Shown here: positions 7,287 to 15,024 of the stretch, one piece after another
Position numbering within the stretch: position 1 is the stretch's first letter
Layout: each line of letters begins with the position of its first letter
Source of the DNA: CAYLHS01 sp964496205
GTDB lineage: Bacteria > Actinomycetota > Acidimicrobiia > Spongiisociales > UBA4744
Assembly: GCA_964496205.1 (NCBI GenBank)
Contig: CAZBXV010000036.1
Location: forward strand, 1 to 22,593
Length of the DNA stretch: 22,593 nt
Direction of reading: 5' to 3'
Notes under the pieces: model-generated
Database searches by the model: none
The model's input: the letters and a program-made list of their open reading frames with translations, nothing else
Told to the model about the DNA's origin: nothing
Program-made: the position numbers and the translations under genes

Positions 7287-8234
7287 ATGAGCCTGTCGAC
7301 TCTCAATGGAACGCTGGACAGTTTTCCTCTGCCCGACATTCTGCGTCTCGTGGGTGTATCGAAGGAAACGGGGCTCCTTCGCGTCGACTCCCAGGGGTTC
7401 GCAGGGAGGGTGTACCTCGTCGATGGGGCCATCGCCTATGCAACCACGAGAAACGGTGACGATCTGATCGACGACCTTGCTCGTTTTGATCGAATCACCA
7501 GTGATGAACGTGACGCGATTGAGCGGCGTGCGGTCACACTCGAAGATGTTCGCGGCTCTCGTCGTCAAGTGCTGGACATGTTTCTCCGGCATCAGGTGAC
7601 CGAGGTGATGGTGCGTCTCTTGAGCATGACCGGCGGCGACTTTTCGTTCGCGCACGGAGTGATGATGACCCACCCGATCGGGTTCAGATTCGAGGTGGGC
7701 GAGATGCTCCAGGCAGCATCCGTCCGCGAGAAGGAATGGGAAGAGATCAACCTGTCGGTTCCAAGTGTCGAAACCCCGTTTCGCCTGGTGGAGAAGGTGG
7801 AGGCACCTGTCACCATTGATCCACCCTTGTGGTCCCTCCTCGCAGTGATGTCACAAGCGCGTACCGCACGTGGATTGGCGGTGGCGCTCAAGATCTTCGA
7901 ATTCGACGCGGCCAAACGGCTCGCAGGGCTCGCACGCACGGGCCTGATCGTTCCGGACACATCCGGTGACACGCCGTTGTTCCCCTTGGAGGAGGAAGCG
8001 GTACCCGACGTGTCGGAGGATGAGGCAGCGGAACTCCTCGGAGCTGTGCTGGGAACCTCTGTCCACCTCGAATCCTCTGAAGAAGACGAACCTGTGGATG
8101 AGGTCGCGGCGCCGCAAGAAGAGGGCGACGAGACAGGGGCGGATGAGCCGTCCGATGACGAGGACCTCACCAACCGCTGGAGGCGCCTGCGCATGAACCG
8201 GGTCAGTTCGAAGCTCGGCGACGGAGAGAAGTAG
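7287..8234 (+). CDS. DUF4388 (PATAN) domain protein with acidic C-terminal tail
   Basis: The 315-residue soluble protein opens with a DUF4388-type domain (about residues 3-110): LNGTLDSFPLPDILRLVGVS, TGLLRV, GRVYLVDGAIAYATT. Proteins with this domain are often found with signalling and gliding or polarity systems, but the molecular function is not established. A middle region (about 170-225) looks helical, possibly a degenerate winged helix (LLAVMSQARTARGLAVALKI). Residues about 230-295 are strikingly acidic (EEEAVPDVSEDEAAELLG, SSEEDEPVDEV), and the protein ends in a basic patch (NRWRRLRMNRVSS). GATACA (7275-7280) lies six bases before the ATG, suggesting a leaderless transcript. No partner gene is obvious. 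Confidence 0.75.
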   Translation: MSLSTLNGTLDSFPLPDILRLVGVSKETGLLRVDSQGFAGRVYLVDGAIAYATTRNGDDLIDDLARFDRITSDERDAIERRAVTLEDVRGSRRQVLDMFLRHQVTEVMVRLLSMTGGDFSFAHGVMMTHPIGFRFEVGEMLQAASVREKEWEEINLSVPSVETPFRLVEKVEAPVTIDPPLWSLLAVMSQARTARGLAVALKIFEFDAAKRLAGLARTGLIVPDTSGDTPLFPLEEEAVPDVSEDEAAELLGAVLGTSVHLESSEEDEPVDEVAAPQEEGDETGADEPSDDEDLTNRWRRLRMNRVSSKLGDGEK

Positions 8235-8239
8235 CCGAA

Positions 8240-9712
8240 CTACTTCGGGCGACGGTCGAACCAGGGTCGGGCCCGTTCCAGCTGTCCGGCAAGCCTGAAC
8301 AGCGTCGCCTCGTCCCCGGACCTGCCGACGAACTGTGTCCCGATCGGAAGCCCCTCGGAGTTCCAGAATAGCGGCACCGACATGGCTGGCTGCCCGGTCA
8401 GGTTGAACAGCTCCGTGTTGGGTGCGGGATCCATGTTGTCGGCGGCCATCTGGTCGAGGACGGTGTCGAGTACCTTCCGAATCGGCGCCCGCCGCAGCGC
8501 CCCCATGGCGACCATTTGAGCTCTCGTTGGGTTCAGTTCCCCGATCTTGACGGGTGGGCGGCCGAGTGTCGAGGTGAGGAGCACGTCGTAGGCGTCGAAG
8601 AACGTGGAGATCTCGTACGTCGTCTCCTGTGTGGCTGCCAGAAGGGACATCAGATGGTCACCGGAGGTCTTGCGGCCGATGAGTTGAAGGAGCCAGGTTG
8701 TCGGCTCGAAGTACTCGGGTGAAGGTTCCTTGCCGACGAGCCGGGCCGCGACGTCGATATCGGAGGCCAAGCTGGTAGCGACGATCCGCAGGTATGCCTC
8801 GACCATCAGCTTCTTGTCGAACGGTGGACACGCCGGCTCGACACGGTGCCCCAGTGATTCGAGGAGTTCTGCGGCATCGTCGACGGCGGCCACACAATCC
8901 TTGTGGAGGTGAGATCCGAACAACGACTCGGTGCATACGGCGATCCGAAGCGAACCAGGGTCTGTCCCGGCGTCGTCGACGTAGGGACCCGCCGGGGCCG
9001 GTGACGAGTAGGGCTCGCCTGGGTTGGGAAGACAGGAGAGGTCGAGCATGGCGGCACTGTCACGAACGGACCGACTGAGCACATGGTCTGTGACCAGCCC
9101 CATCCACGTCCCGTCGAAACGTGGACCGTGAGGGACTCTCCCGCGGGAAGGTTTCAGTCCGAAGAGCCCGCATGCCGACGCGGGGATGCGGATGGAACCT
9201 CCACCGTCGTTTCCGTGCGCCATCGGCAGATACCCGGCGGCGACTGCCGCCGCCGATCCACCGCTCGAGCCTCCGGTGCTGTGGTCGAGGTCCCACGGGT
9301 TCCTGGCGGGGCCCCGGAACTCGGACTCGGTGGTTGCCACCAGACCGAACTCTGGAGTGTTGGTTTTGCCGAGGAAGACCAGTCCCGCCTGTCGATACCG
9401 GGTCACGAGGACCGAGTCCTCCTTGTCGATGTTGAACTGCAAGAACCGGGACGACGAAGTCGTCGGCTCTCCGGCAACCATGGGGCCGAGGTCCTTGATC
9501 AGAAACGGGACACCGGTGAACGGGCCTTCGGGTGCGCCGTCGGCCATGTGAAGGGCAGTGTCGTAGGTCTTGTGGACAACCGCGTTGATACGGGGATTGG
9601 TCGCCTCTATGCGGGAGATGGCCGTTTCGACCAGTTCTCGTGGGTGAACTCGTTGCTCTCTGACCAGCTGTGCGAGTCCCATGGCGTCGTATCGGTCGTA
9701 GTCCGCAAACAT
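8240..9712 (-). CDS. Amidase (amidase signature family)
   Basis: The 490-residue amidase-signature hydrolase has its Ser-cisSer-Lys triad visible: Lys73 in VPFLIKDLG, cis-Ser149 in STGGSSGGSAAAVAAG and nucleophile Ser173 in NDGGGSIRIPAS. The spacing of 24 between the two serines matches FAAH-type enzymes. The C-terminal part includes FNLTGQPAMSVPLFWNSEGLPIG, typical of the family. It hydrolyses an amide bond; the substrate is not deducible, and it lacks gatA-type neighbours, so it is not called a GatCAB subunit. ATG 9712 is chosen because GGAGG lies six bases upstream; GTG 9715 is the alternative. The scaffold gap lies about 45 bases upstream. Confidence 0.92.
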   Translation of the reverse strand: MFADYDRYDAMGLAQLVREQRVHPRELVETAISRIEATNPRINAVVHKTYDTALHMADGAPEGPFTGVPFLIKDLGPMVAGEPTTSSSRFLQFNIDKEDSVLVTRYRQAGLVFLGKTNTPEFGLVATTESEFRGPARNPWDLDHSTGGSSGGSAAAVAAGYLPMAHGNDGGGSIRIPASACGLFGLKPSRGRVPHGPRFDGTWMGLVTDHVLSRSVRDSAAMLDLSCLPNPGEPYSSPAPAGPYVDDAGTDPGSLRIAVCTESLFGSHLHKDCVAAVDDAAELLESLGHRVEPACPPFDKKLMVEAYLRIVATSLASDIDVAARLVGKEPSPEYFEPTTWLLQLIGRKTSGDHLMSLLAATQETTYEISTFFDAYDVLLTSTLGRPPVKIGELNPTRAQMVAMGALRRAPIRKVLDTVLDQMAADNMDPAPNTELFNLTGQPAMSVPLFWNSEGLPIGTQFVGRSGDEATLFRLAGQLERARPWFDRRPK

Positions 9713-9756
9713 CACGTACCTCCAGAAACGACGCTAGCTCGCGTTGCGAGGAGCTG

Positions 9757-9856
9757 NNNNNNNNNNNNNNNNNNNNNNNNNNNNNNNNNNNNNNNNNNNN
9801 NNNNNNNNNNNNNNNNNNNNNNNNNNNNNNNNNNNNNNNNNNNNNNNNNNNNNNNN
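9757..9856. other. Assembly gap (100 N)
   Basis: Exactly 100 ambiguous bases are present, the usual placeholder for a gap of unknown length. The real sequence here is unknown and could hold additional genes. The right edge reads GGGGGAGGTGGCCC, resembling the repeat units at 18870-18929, so a collapsed intergenic repeat may have caused the break. Confidence 0.98.
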
Positions 9857-9950
9857 GGGGGAGGTGGCCCAAAGGGCTTCCCTGCCGTGTGACTCCGATG
9901 GCGCCTTCGGTTTCCCTAACGGGGTAAACCCGACGAAGTGATGGCGCGGA
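9857..9950. repeat. Repeat-like sequence at gap edge with imperfect hairpin
   Basis: After GGGGAGGTGGCCCAAAGGGC the segment forms an imperfect stem: CTTCGGTTTCCC (9905-9916) can pair with GGGTAAACCCGACGAAG (9922-9938) with small bulges. It lies just beyond the soxR stop and has no T tract, so it is a weak candidate terminator for soxR and more likely an intergenic repeat. Confidence 0.4.
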
Positions 9951-9953
9951 CTT

Positions 9954-10403
9954 TCACCCGGCCCCGCGTTCGTCACCCATCAGATAGCGGGGACCTGCTC
10001 CCAGCCCAGCTGCCCGATCGGCAGGGTTGAAGATGCCGCAGCTGCGCAGCGAGAGACAGCCACAACCGATGCAGTCCGTGAGCTGGTCTCTCAGGGCCTC
10101 GAGTTCGGCGATCCGCTCGTCGATGCGACCCCTCCAGGACCGGGACAGCCGCTGCCAGTCGCGCTTGGTGGCCGTCTTGTCGTGGGGGAGCGTTTCGAGT
10201 GCCTCGCTGACCTCGGAAAGGGTGAGTCCCGCCTCCTGGGCGGCACGGATCAGCGAGACACGTCGAATCGTGGATCTCCCGAACCGGCGCTGGTTCCCCT
10301 CCGTCCTGTACGAGGCAATGAGACCCTCCGATTCCCAGAACCGGATGGCCGACGTGGCAACGCCAACCCGATTCGCGAGCTCTCCGATCGTGAGGTCGTT
10401 CAT
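9954..10403 (-). CDS. soxR: Redox-sensing MerR-family regulator SoxR
   Basis: The 149-residue protein has an N-terminal MerR helix-turn-helix (LTIGELANRVGVATSAIRFW, then RRFGRSTIRRVSLIRAAQ), a dimerisation helix (about 80-110) and the [2Fe-2S] ligand set Cys111, 114, 116 and 122 (CIGCGCLSLRSC, a CX2CXCX5C pattern), followed by FNPADRAAGLGAG. This is diagnostic for SoxR, whose cluster is oxidised by redox-cycling compounds, switching on promoters with a 19-base spacer. TATGCT (10410-10415 on this strand) lies six bases before the ATG, so the mRNA is probably leaderless. It is divergent from the split transketolase genes and a SoxR-box-like palindrome lies between. No soxS is visible. Confidence 0.93.
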   Translation of the reverse strand: MNDLTIGELANRVGVATSAIRFWESEGLIASYRTEGNQRRFGRSTIRRVSLIRAAQEAGLTLSEVSEALETLPHDKTATKRDWQRLSRSWRGRIDERIAELEALRDQLTDCIGCGCLSLRSCGIFNPADRAAGLGAGPRYLMGDERGAG

Positions 10404-10409
10404 TGTAGG

Positions 10410-10450
10410 AGCATATCATTTGACTTCAAGCGCACTTGAAGTTGTAGCGT
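10410..10450. promoter_or_regulatory. Divergent soxR/transketolase promoters with SoxR box
   Basis: A perfect inverted repeat ACTTCAAG-CGCA-CTTGAAGT spans 10423-10442. On the plus strand it lies between TTGACT (-35, 10420-10425) and TAGCGT (-10, 10445-10450), which are 19 bases apart, the long spacer typical of promoters activated by MerR-family regulators. The known enterobacterial SoxR box has CTCAAG/CTTGAG arms, so this site is close. On the minus strand TATGCT (10410-10415) serves soxR, and its -35 region lies within the palindrome. Both transcripts would start at their ATG. The elements are seen directly; SoxR occupancy is inference. Confidence 0.75.
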
Positions 10451-10457
10451 CCTCGCC

Positions 10458-11135
10458 ATGACAACCACTACCTACTCGGATCTGATGGATCTCGTCACCC
10501 TGCAGTCCGGTGACCGGAAGCATGCTTCTGCGGCGTCGTCGACACTGGACGTGCTGTGGGTGCTCTACGACAAAGTGCTGCGCATCGATCCGAACCATCC
10601 CGACGATCCGAACCGTGATCGATTCCTCCTCTCGAAGGGGCACGGTCCAAAGGCGTACTATGCAGTGCTCGCCGCCAAGGGCTTCATCCCCGTGGAGTGG
10701 CTCCCCTCATTCGGCGGGTTCGACTCTGCGCTGGGTCTGCATCCGGATCGGATGCTGATTCCCGGCGTCGAGGTCTCGTCTGGATCGCTGGGGCACGGAC
10801 TACCGATCGCAGTCGGAGTGGCACTCGGGCTCAGAGCAGCCGGAAGAACGGATTCTCGCGTGTTCTGCCTGATCGGAGATGGGGAACTCGACGAAGGTAG
10901 CAATCACGAGGCGATCGCAGTCGCTGCCCGTATGGATCTCGATCGATTGACCGTGATCGTCATCGACAATCGTTCGGCGAGCCTCGGCTGGCCCGGAGGT
11001 ATCGCAGCCCGCTTCGAGGTAGAAGGGTGGGAGTCTTCGGTCGTCGACGGACGGAACCACGCGGAGATCGAAGGGGCGCTCAGGTCGGGTACGTCTGGTC
11101 GTCCGTACGTGGTCGTCGCGCAGGTGGCACGATGA
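10458..11135 (+). CDS. Transketolase, N-terminal (TPP-binding) subunit
   Basis: The 225-residue protein equals the first third of a full transketolase. It shows LLSKGHGPKAYYAVLA (about residues 57-72), SGSLGHGLPIAVGVALG (about 107-123) and the thiamine-diphosphate/Mg motif GDGELDEGSNHEAIA (about 140-154) ending in VIVIDN. With the C-terminal subunit it should transfer two-carbon ketol units in the non-oxidative pentose phosphate pathway. ATG 10458 lies seven bases after the -10 element, so the mRNA is leaderless. The gene overlaps the next by 4 bp. Split transketolases are common in archaea and in many bacteria; some act on substrates other than sugar phosphates, so the exact reaction is not certain. 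Confidence 0.92.
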   Translation: MTTTTYSDLMDLVTLQSGDRKHASAASSTLDVLWVLYDKVLRIDPNHPDDPNRDRFLLSKGHGPKAYYAVLAAKGFIPVEWLPSFGGFDSALGLHPDRMLIPGVEVSSGSLGHGLPIAVGVALGLRAAGRTDSRVFCLIGDGELDEGSNHEAIAVAARMDLDRLTVIVIDNRSASLGWPGGIAARFEVEGWESSVVDGRNHAEIEGALRSGTSGRPYVVVAQVAR

Positions 11136-12031
11136 GAGACTCGTTTGTGCGCACGATCGTCGGCCTCCTCGATCGCGATCCGGCTACGGCGCTCGTACTC
11201 GCCGACATCGGGTACGCCAGGTTCGCCGAAACGGGCATCGTGGACCGTCACCGCAATCGGGTGATCAATGTTGGCATCCGTGAGCAGACCCTCATTGGAG
11301 TAGCCGCGGGTTTGGCACTCGAAGGGTTTCGGCCCTTTGTCCACTCGTATACACCGTTCCTGGTGGAACGGCCGTTCGAGCAGATCAAGCTCGACCTCGT
11401 CCACCAGGGACTCGGCGCGGTGCTCGTCTCGGTGGGCGGCTCCTTCGACGCAGCAGGTGAGGGGATGACGCATCTTTCGCCCGCCGACGTGAGTGTGCTT
11501 GCGACCTTGCCGGACGTGGACATCCACGTGCCCGGACATCCCGACGAAGTCGAGGGTCTCATTCGAATCGCCGCCGCAACGACCAACACCGTGTACATCC
11601 GGCTCGCTGAGGCAGTGAACAAGGCCGCGTTTCCCACAGACGGGCTCGTTCATGTGGTCAAGGAGGGAAGCCGGGATGCTCAGACGATCCTCGCGGTCGG
11701 TCCGATGCTCGACCCCGTGCGAGAAGCGACCGCTGATCTGGATATCACGCTCGCATACGCAACCACCGTTCGACCGTTCGACGGGGCGGGGCTTCGGACC
11801 GTGGCAACCGGCTCCGAGGTGACGCTCGTCGAGCCGTACCTGGAGGGTACGGGTCTGCTGGCCGTCGTTGCCGCCTTCCAGGGCATCCCGAAGAGATATC
11901 GCGCGATAGGGGTCGGCAGGGACGAGGTTCGGAAATACGGAAGTCGAGCCGATCATGAGCGAACACATGGTCTTGATGCCGCCTCCCTTCGGAAACGCCT
12001 AGAGACCGATGGTCAGGCCCGATCGATCTGA
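11132..12031 (+). CDS. Transketolase, C-terminal (pyrimidine-binding) subunit
   Basis: The 299-residue partner carries the Pyr domain, with the catalytic Glu in VINVGIREQTLIGVAAGLAL (about residues 42-61), FRPFVHSYTPFLVERPFEQI and GGSFDAAGEGMTHLSPADVS. The C-terminal transketolase domain includes LAVGPMLDPVREA. The ATG overlaps the stop of the N-terminal subunit (ATGA), so the two are co-translated. The frame is open upstream to 11027, but that would intrude into the previous gene. The combined length of 524 residues is shorter than a fused transketolase (about 630-680) but normal for the split form. Confidence 0.92.
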   Translation: MRDSFVRTIVGLLDRDPATALVLADIGYARFAETGIVDRHRNRVINVGIREQTLIGVAAGLALEGFRPFVHSYTPFLVERPFEQIKLDLVHQGLGAVLVSVGGSFDAAGEGMTHLSPADVSVLATLPDVDIHVPGHPDEVEGLIRIAAATTNTVYIRLAEAVNKAAFPTDGLVHVVKEGSRDAQTILAVGPMLDPVREATADLDITLAYATTVRPFDGAGLRTVATGSEVTLVEPYLEGTGLLAVVAAFQGIPKRYRAIGVGRDEVRKYGSRADHERTHGLDAASLRKRLETDGQARSI

Positions 12032-12059
12032 CCGACCCGTGTCTGGTCATGATCCAGCG

Positions 12060-12535
12060 ACACTCGACGCCTACCTCGGCCGGCGCCTGCATGTCTCTGA
12101 GTGCTTTCGGCCAGGGTGAATCCGAGGCGTCTTGGAATGCCGGCGCTCGCAACGTTCGCCTAGTTGGGGTGGATTTCGATCCGCTAGATGCCGGCGATCG
12201 AGAAGGCGGCGATGGTCAGCGCCCCGCTCGCCCCGGTCGCGTATCCCTGCCGGAGGTGGCCGACGGCGATCCAGTATCCGATTTCGAGGGCGGCCGGGCA
12301 TGCTCGACGGTGGAGCCCTGTGCTGCCGACGATGTCGTCACCTCTGAAGATCCCAAGGACACTGTCGCCGCCCTGCCCCTTTCTCACCTTCTCCGTGAGC
12401 CGCCTGTTCATCGACGGTTGGGATTCCGTCCGCGGCCCACGACATCCACGGGCGAAGGTGATCCAGGCTGTCGGTGGTAGCTGCGTTCAGTGCGGGTGCG
12501 TCGGCCTCGGGAGGATCACGAGCCTCTGCGTTCGA
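12060..12535 (-). pseudogene. Broken GNAT (RimJ/RimL-type) N-acetyltransferase
   Basis: Pieces of one acetyltransferase lie in order across different frames on the minus strand: ADAPALNAATTDSLDHLRPW, then after a frameshift GDSVLGIFRGDDIVGSTGLH, ALEIGYWIAVGHLRQGYATG and GALTIAAFSIAGI, then RIEIHPN, ANVASAGIPRRLGFTLAEST. The acetyl-CoA loop survives as RQGYATGA. Two in-frame TAG codons (12184-12186 and 12160-12162) fall where the family has Glu (GIERIE and DEAN), consistent with GAG to TAG. At least one frameshift near 12405 and another near the start break the N-terminal half. The gene lies just downstream of the PLP decarboxylase on the same strand. It is very probably dead. Confidence 0.85.
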
Positions 12536-12550
12536 ATGTATGAAGGAAGG

Positions 12551-13957
12551 TCAGTCGGCACAGCGCAGCAATGCCTCGATTGAGCGATCGACGTCACGCT
12601 CGTCGGTCGCCCAGTCAGAGACCGATATCCGCATGAGCCGCATCCCTTCCCAGGTGGTGCCGCTGAAGAACGCGGTGCCGTCGGCCTGAATGCGGCCGAG
12701 CACGCGGTCCGCGAGTGCGTCGTGGTTCCCGTCGGGGGAGAGCCACCGGATGAGTACCTGGTTGAAAACCACGTCGTTCATCACCTCGGCCCGCTCGGTG
12801 GCGGAAAGCCTTTCGGCGAAGCGCTTGGCGAGGGCGTGGGTCCGATCGACCAGCGCCTCGACGCCGCTTCGACCGAGGGAGCGGAGTGTTGCGTACACGG
12901 CCAGACCGCGAGCTCTTCTGGAGAACTCGGGATTCCAGTCCATAGGGTCTCTGACGCCGCCGTCGGCCTGAATCAGGTACGCGGCATGGATGCTCATGGC
13001 CGCCCGGTGAGCGGCCGGGTCCCGACAGATGGCGACACCGGAATCCTGGGTGACATTGAGCAGCTTGTGCGCGTCGGTCGACCAGGAATCGAGCCTGTCG
13101 AGGCCGTCGGCGAGATGACGCCGGTCGGCGGAGGCCCTTGCCCACAATCCGACTGCGCCGTCAACGTGCACCCATGTGGGATTCCCTCGTGCGCGATGCT
13201 GATCGGCGATGTCGGCCACAACTCCGAAATGGTCGAACGAGCCGGTATTGACGTTGCCTGATTCGACACAGATGATGGTTGGCCCATTCAGCTCCTTGAG
13301 CGTGCGAGCGAGTGCCTCTGGAACGATCCTCGATTGGCCGTCAGAGGGGACTTCTACGGCCGCCGAGTCACCCAGTCCGAGGTATCGCAACGCCCGGGGA
13401 ACGGTGGAGTGCTTCTCGGTTTTGACGACGACATGGATCTTGGGAGCGCCCTGAAGTCCCTTCGCTTCCACGTCCCACCCCGCCTCTCGGAGGACGCTGT
13501 GGCGTGCAGCCGCGAGACATGTGAACGTGGCCATCTGTCCACCGGTGACGAACCCCACGGACGAGTCGCCGGGAAGATCGAGAAGTTCGAGGATCCACTT
13601 GGCGGCTACTTCCTCCGCGATCGTGACTCCGGGCGCCACTGCATAGAGGCCGGCGTTCTGATCCCACGCCGCCGCAAGGAGTTCGGCTCCGTACGCGGCC
13701 GGATGCAGGCCGCCGATCACGAACCCGTAGTAGCGGCCCGAGGAATGGGAAGCCACATAGGGTTCCAGTTGTTCGGCGAGGGTGGCTATAACGGCTTCAG
13801 GAGGGGTGCCCTTGTCGGGGAGGGGAGTGTCGACGAGAAGTCTGATCTCGTCCGGGTTGGCAGGTCGATAGACCGATCGCTCCGGGAGCGAGTCGAGGTA
13901 CCGATGGGTTGCCTCTGTGGCTGCGTCGGTGACCTTTCTCCAGTCTGATTGCCGCAC
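12551..13957 (-). CDS. Group II pyridoxal-phosphate-dependent decarboxylase
   Basis: The 468-residue fold-type I PLP enzyme is of the aromatic-amino-acid/glutamate/diaminobutyrate decarboxylase family. The PLP lysine is Lys298 in STDAHKLLNVTQDSG, the stacking His is His183 in KTEKHSTVPRA, and Asp266 in WVHVDGAVGLWA contacts the pyridine nitrogen. The N-terminal part includes GRYYGFVIGGLHPAA and the Gly-rich phosphate-binding GFVTGGQMATF. The motif DAHK replaces the more usual DPHKW, seen in divergent actinobacterial members. The start is GTG 13957, with GGAAGG six bases upstream. The substrate cannot be read from the sequence and no transporter or pathway gene adjoins it. Confidence 0.87.
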   Translation of the reverse strand: MRQSDWRKVTDAATEATHRYLDSLPERSVYRPANPDEIRLLVDTPLPDKGTPPEAVIATLAEQLEPYVASHSSGRYYGFVIGGLHPAAYGAELLAAAWDQNAGLYAVAPGVTIAEEVAAKWILELLDLPGDSSVGFVTGGQMATFTCLAAARHSVLREAGWDVEAKGLQGAPKIHVVVKTEKHSTVPRALRYLGLGDSAAVEVPSDGQSRIVPEALARTLKELNGPTIICVESGNVNTGSFDHFGVVADIADQHRARGNPTWVHVDGAVGLWARASADRRHLADGLDRLDSWSTDAHKLLNVTQDSGVAICRDPAAHRAAMSIHAAYLIQADGGVRDPMDWNPEFSRRARGLAVYATLRSLGRSGVEALVDRTHALAKRFAERLSATERAEVMNDVVFNQVLIRWLSPDGNHDALADRVLGRIQADGTAFFSGTTWEGMRLMRISVSDWATDERDVDRSIEALLRCAD

Positions 13958-14014
13958 GGGTGTCCTTCCCTCCGACGGGTCTCTGAAGAGACTAATGACG
14001 GGCCAGGTGCGACC

Positions 14015-14356
14015 TCAGTTCACGAGGCGGATCGTGAACGGGTACGTGTAGTTCTCTCCGGAGCTGGCCTTGACACCGGCGATGATCACCAGAACGAACC
14101 AGGCGATGCCGACGACGACCAGCAGCAAGAGGCCTATGCCGACGATGATCAGGATCGCTGAAAGGATCGTCCAGATAAAGAACGACAGGTTGAAGTTGAG
14201 CGCCTCCTTGGCGTTCTCGGCGACGAACTGGTCTTGATCCCGCTTCATCAACCAGATCACCAGAGGCCCGATGAACGAAGGAATGGCAATGAACTGAAGA
14301 AACGCCGAGAAGTGGGCGAGCATCGCCATGTTCCGGGAGTCGGATGTGGGCTCCAT
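14015..14356 (-). CDS. DUF4870 / Tic20-like small membrane protein
   Basis: The 113-residue protein has an N-terminal MLAHFSAFLQFIAIPSFIGPLVIW segment, then MKRDQDQFVAENAKEALNFN, the conserved DUF4870 signature, and two further hydrophobic helices (FIWTILSAILIIVGIGLLLL and VGIAWFVLVIIAGVKAS), ending in YPFTIRLV. It should be an inner-membrane protein with three to four helices; its function is not known. ATG 14356 is preceded by TAGGAGGA about three bases upstream, so the longer open frame to 14404 is rejected. It stands between the decarboxylase and the GNAT gene, with no clear functional link. Confidence 0.83.
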   Translation of the reverse strand: MEPTSDSRNMAMLAHFSAFLQFIAIPSFIGPLVIWLMKRDQDQFVAENAKEALNFNLSFFIWTILSAILIIVGIGLLLLVVVGIAWFVLVIIAGVKASSGENYTYPFTIRLVN

Positions 14357-14400
14357 ACTTCCTCCTAACAGCAACAGTCTGGCAGTCGCATCATGTCCGG

Positions 14401-15024
14401 TCACGCATCGGCATGCCCGTCCTCGATGTGGATGCGGCCTGCGGCCGCCTCCCTGAGCGTCTCATACAGGGAGGAGTCGACGAGGGACGCGGTGGGCAGC
14501 GGCAGAGGCATGTCGATGACCACCGCACCCTCTTCGGTTCGGCGTGCCAGGTGCCAGCGCTCCGCGAGCTTCGTGACAACGGTGTTCCCTGGAGCGACCC
14601 ACGCACGGAATCGACGGATCCCGTTCTCGTATGCGCTTTCAGCAACCAGACGCAAGAGAATGCCGCCAAGTCCCATCCGTTGGTATCGATCCAGCACCAC
14701 GACGGCCGCCTCTGCGAGGCCATGGTCGATGAGGACGTAGCGAGCAACGCCGATGCCGTGTCTGTCTTCCTCTGTCATTTCCATCGCGACCCAAGCGAAG
14801 TGTGTGTCGTAGTCGACGTCGGTCAGGTAGGACAGCTCCCTGCCACTGAGATGATCGACCGACCGCAGAAACCGGAGATAGCGGGACTCTTCGGACAGCT
14901 CCTCCATGCCCTGTGCGAGATCGTCTCGATCTGCGGGAACGATCGGACGGATCCTGACCTGCATCCCATCATCGAGCTGGATGTCGAAGGTTCGCGCGGC
15001 GATGAACGGATCGGACTCGTTCAC
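14401..15024 (-). CDS. GNAT family N-acetyltransferase
   Basis: The 207-residue protein contains MQVRIRPIVPADRDDLAQGM, ESRYLRFLRS, HFAWVAMEM and the acetyl-CoA pyrophosphate loop QRMGLGGILLRLVAESA, then IRRFRAWVAPGNTVV. The arrangement resembles the acetyltransferase part of Pat/AcuA-like protein lysine acetyltransferases, which lack a cyclic-nucleotide domain when they stand alone. The acceptor could be a protein or a small molecule. GTG 15024 overlaps the hemolysin III stop (GTGA), indicating coupled translation. The frame stays open upstream inside hemolysin III, but only as a shadow. The C-terminal end is Ala- and His-containing (GRIHIEDGHADA). Confidence 0.85.
   Translation of the reverse strand: MNESDPFIAARTFDIQLDDGMQVRIRPIVPADRDDLAQGMEELSEESRYLRFLRSVDHLSGRELSYLTDVDYDTHFAWVAMEMTEEDRHGIGVARYVLIDHGLAEAAVVVLDRYQRMGLGGILLRLVAESAYENGIRRFRAWVAPGNTVVTKLAERWHLARRTEEGAVVIDMPLPLPTASLVDSSLYETLREAAAGRIHIEDGHADA

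Noticed and set aside
12060..12200. Amber (TAG) recoding in the GNAT gene
   Set aside because: The same gene also carries frameshifts, and no TAG is read through elsewhere in the window (argH ends with TAG at the expected length), so pseudogene decay is simpler.
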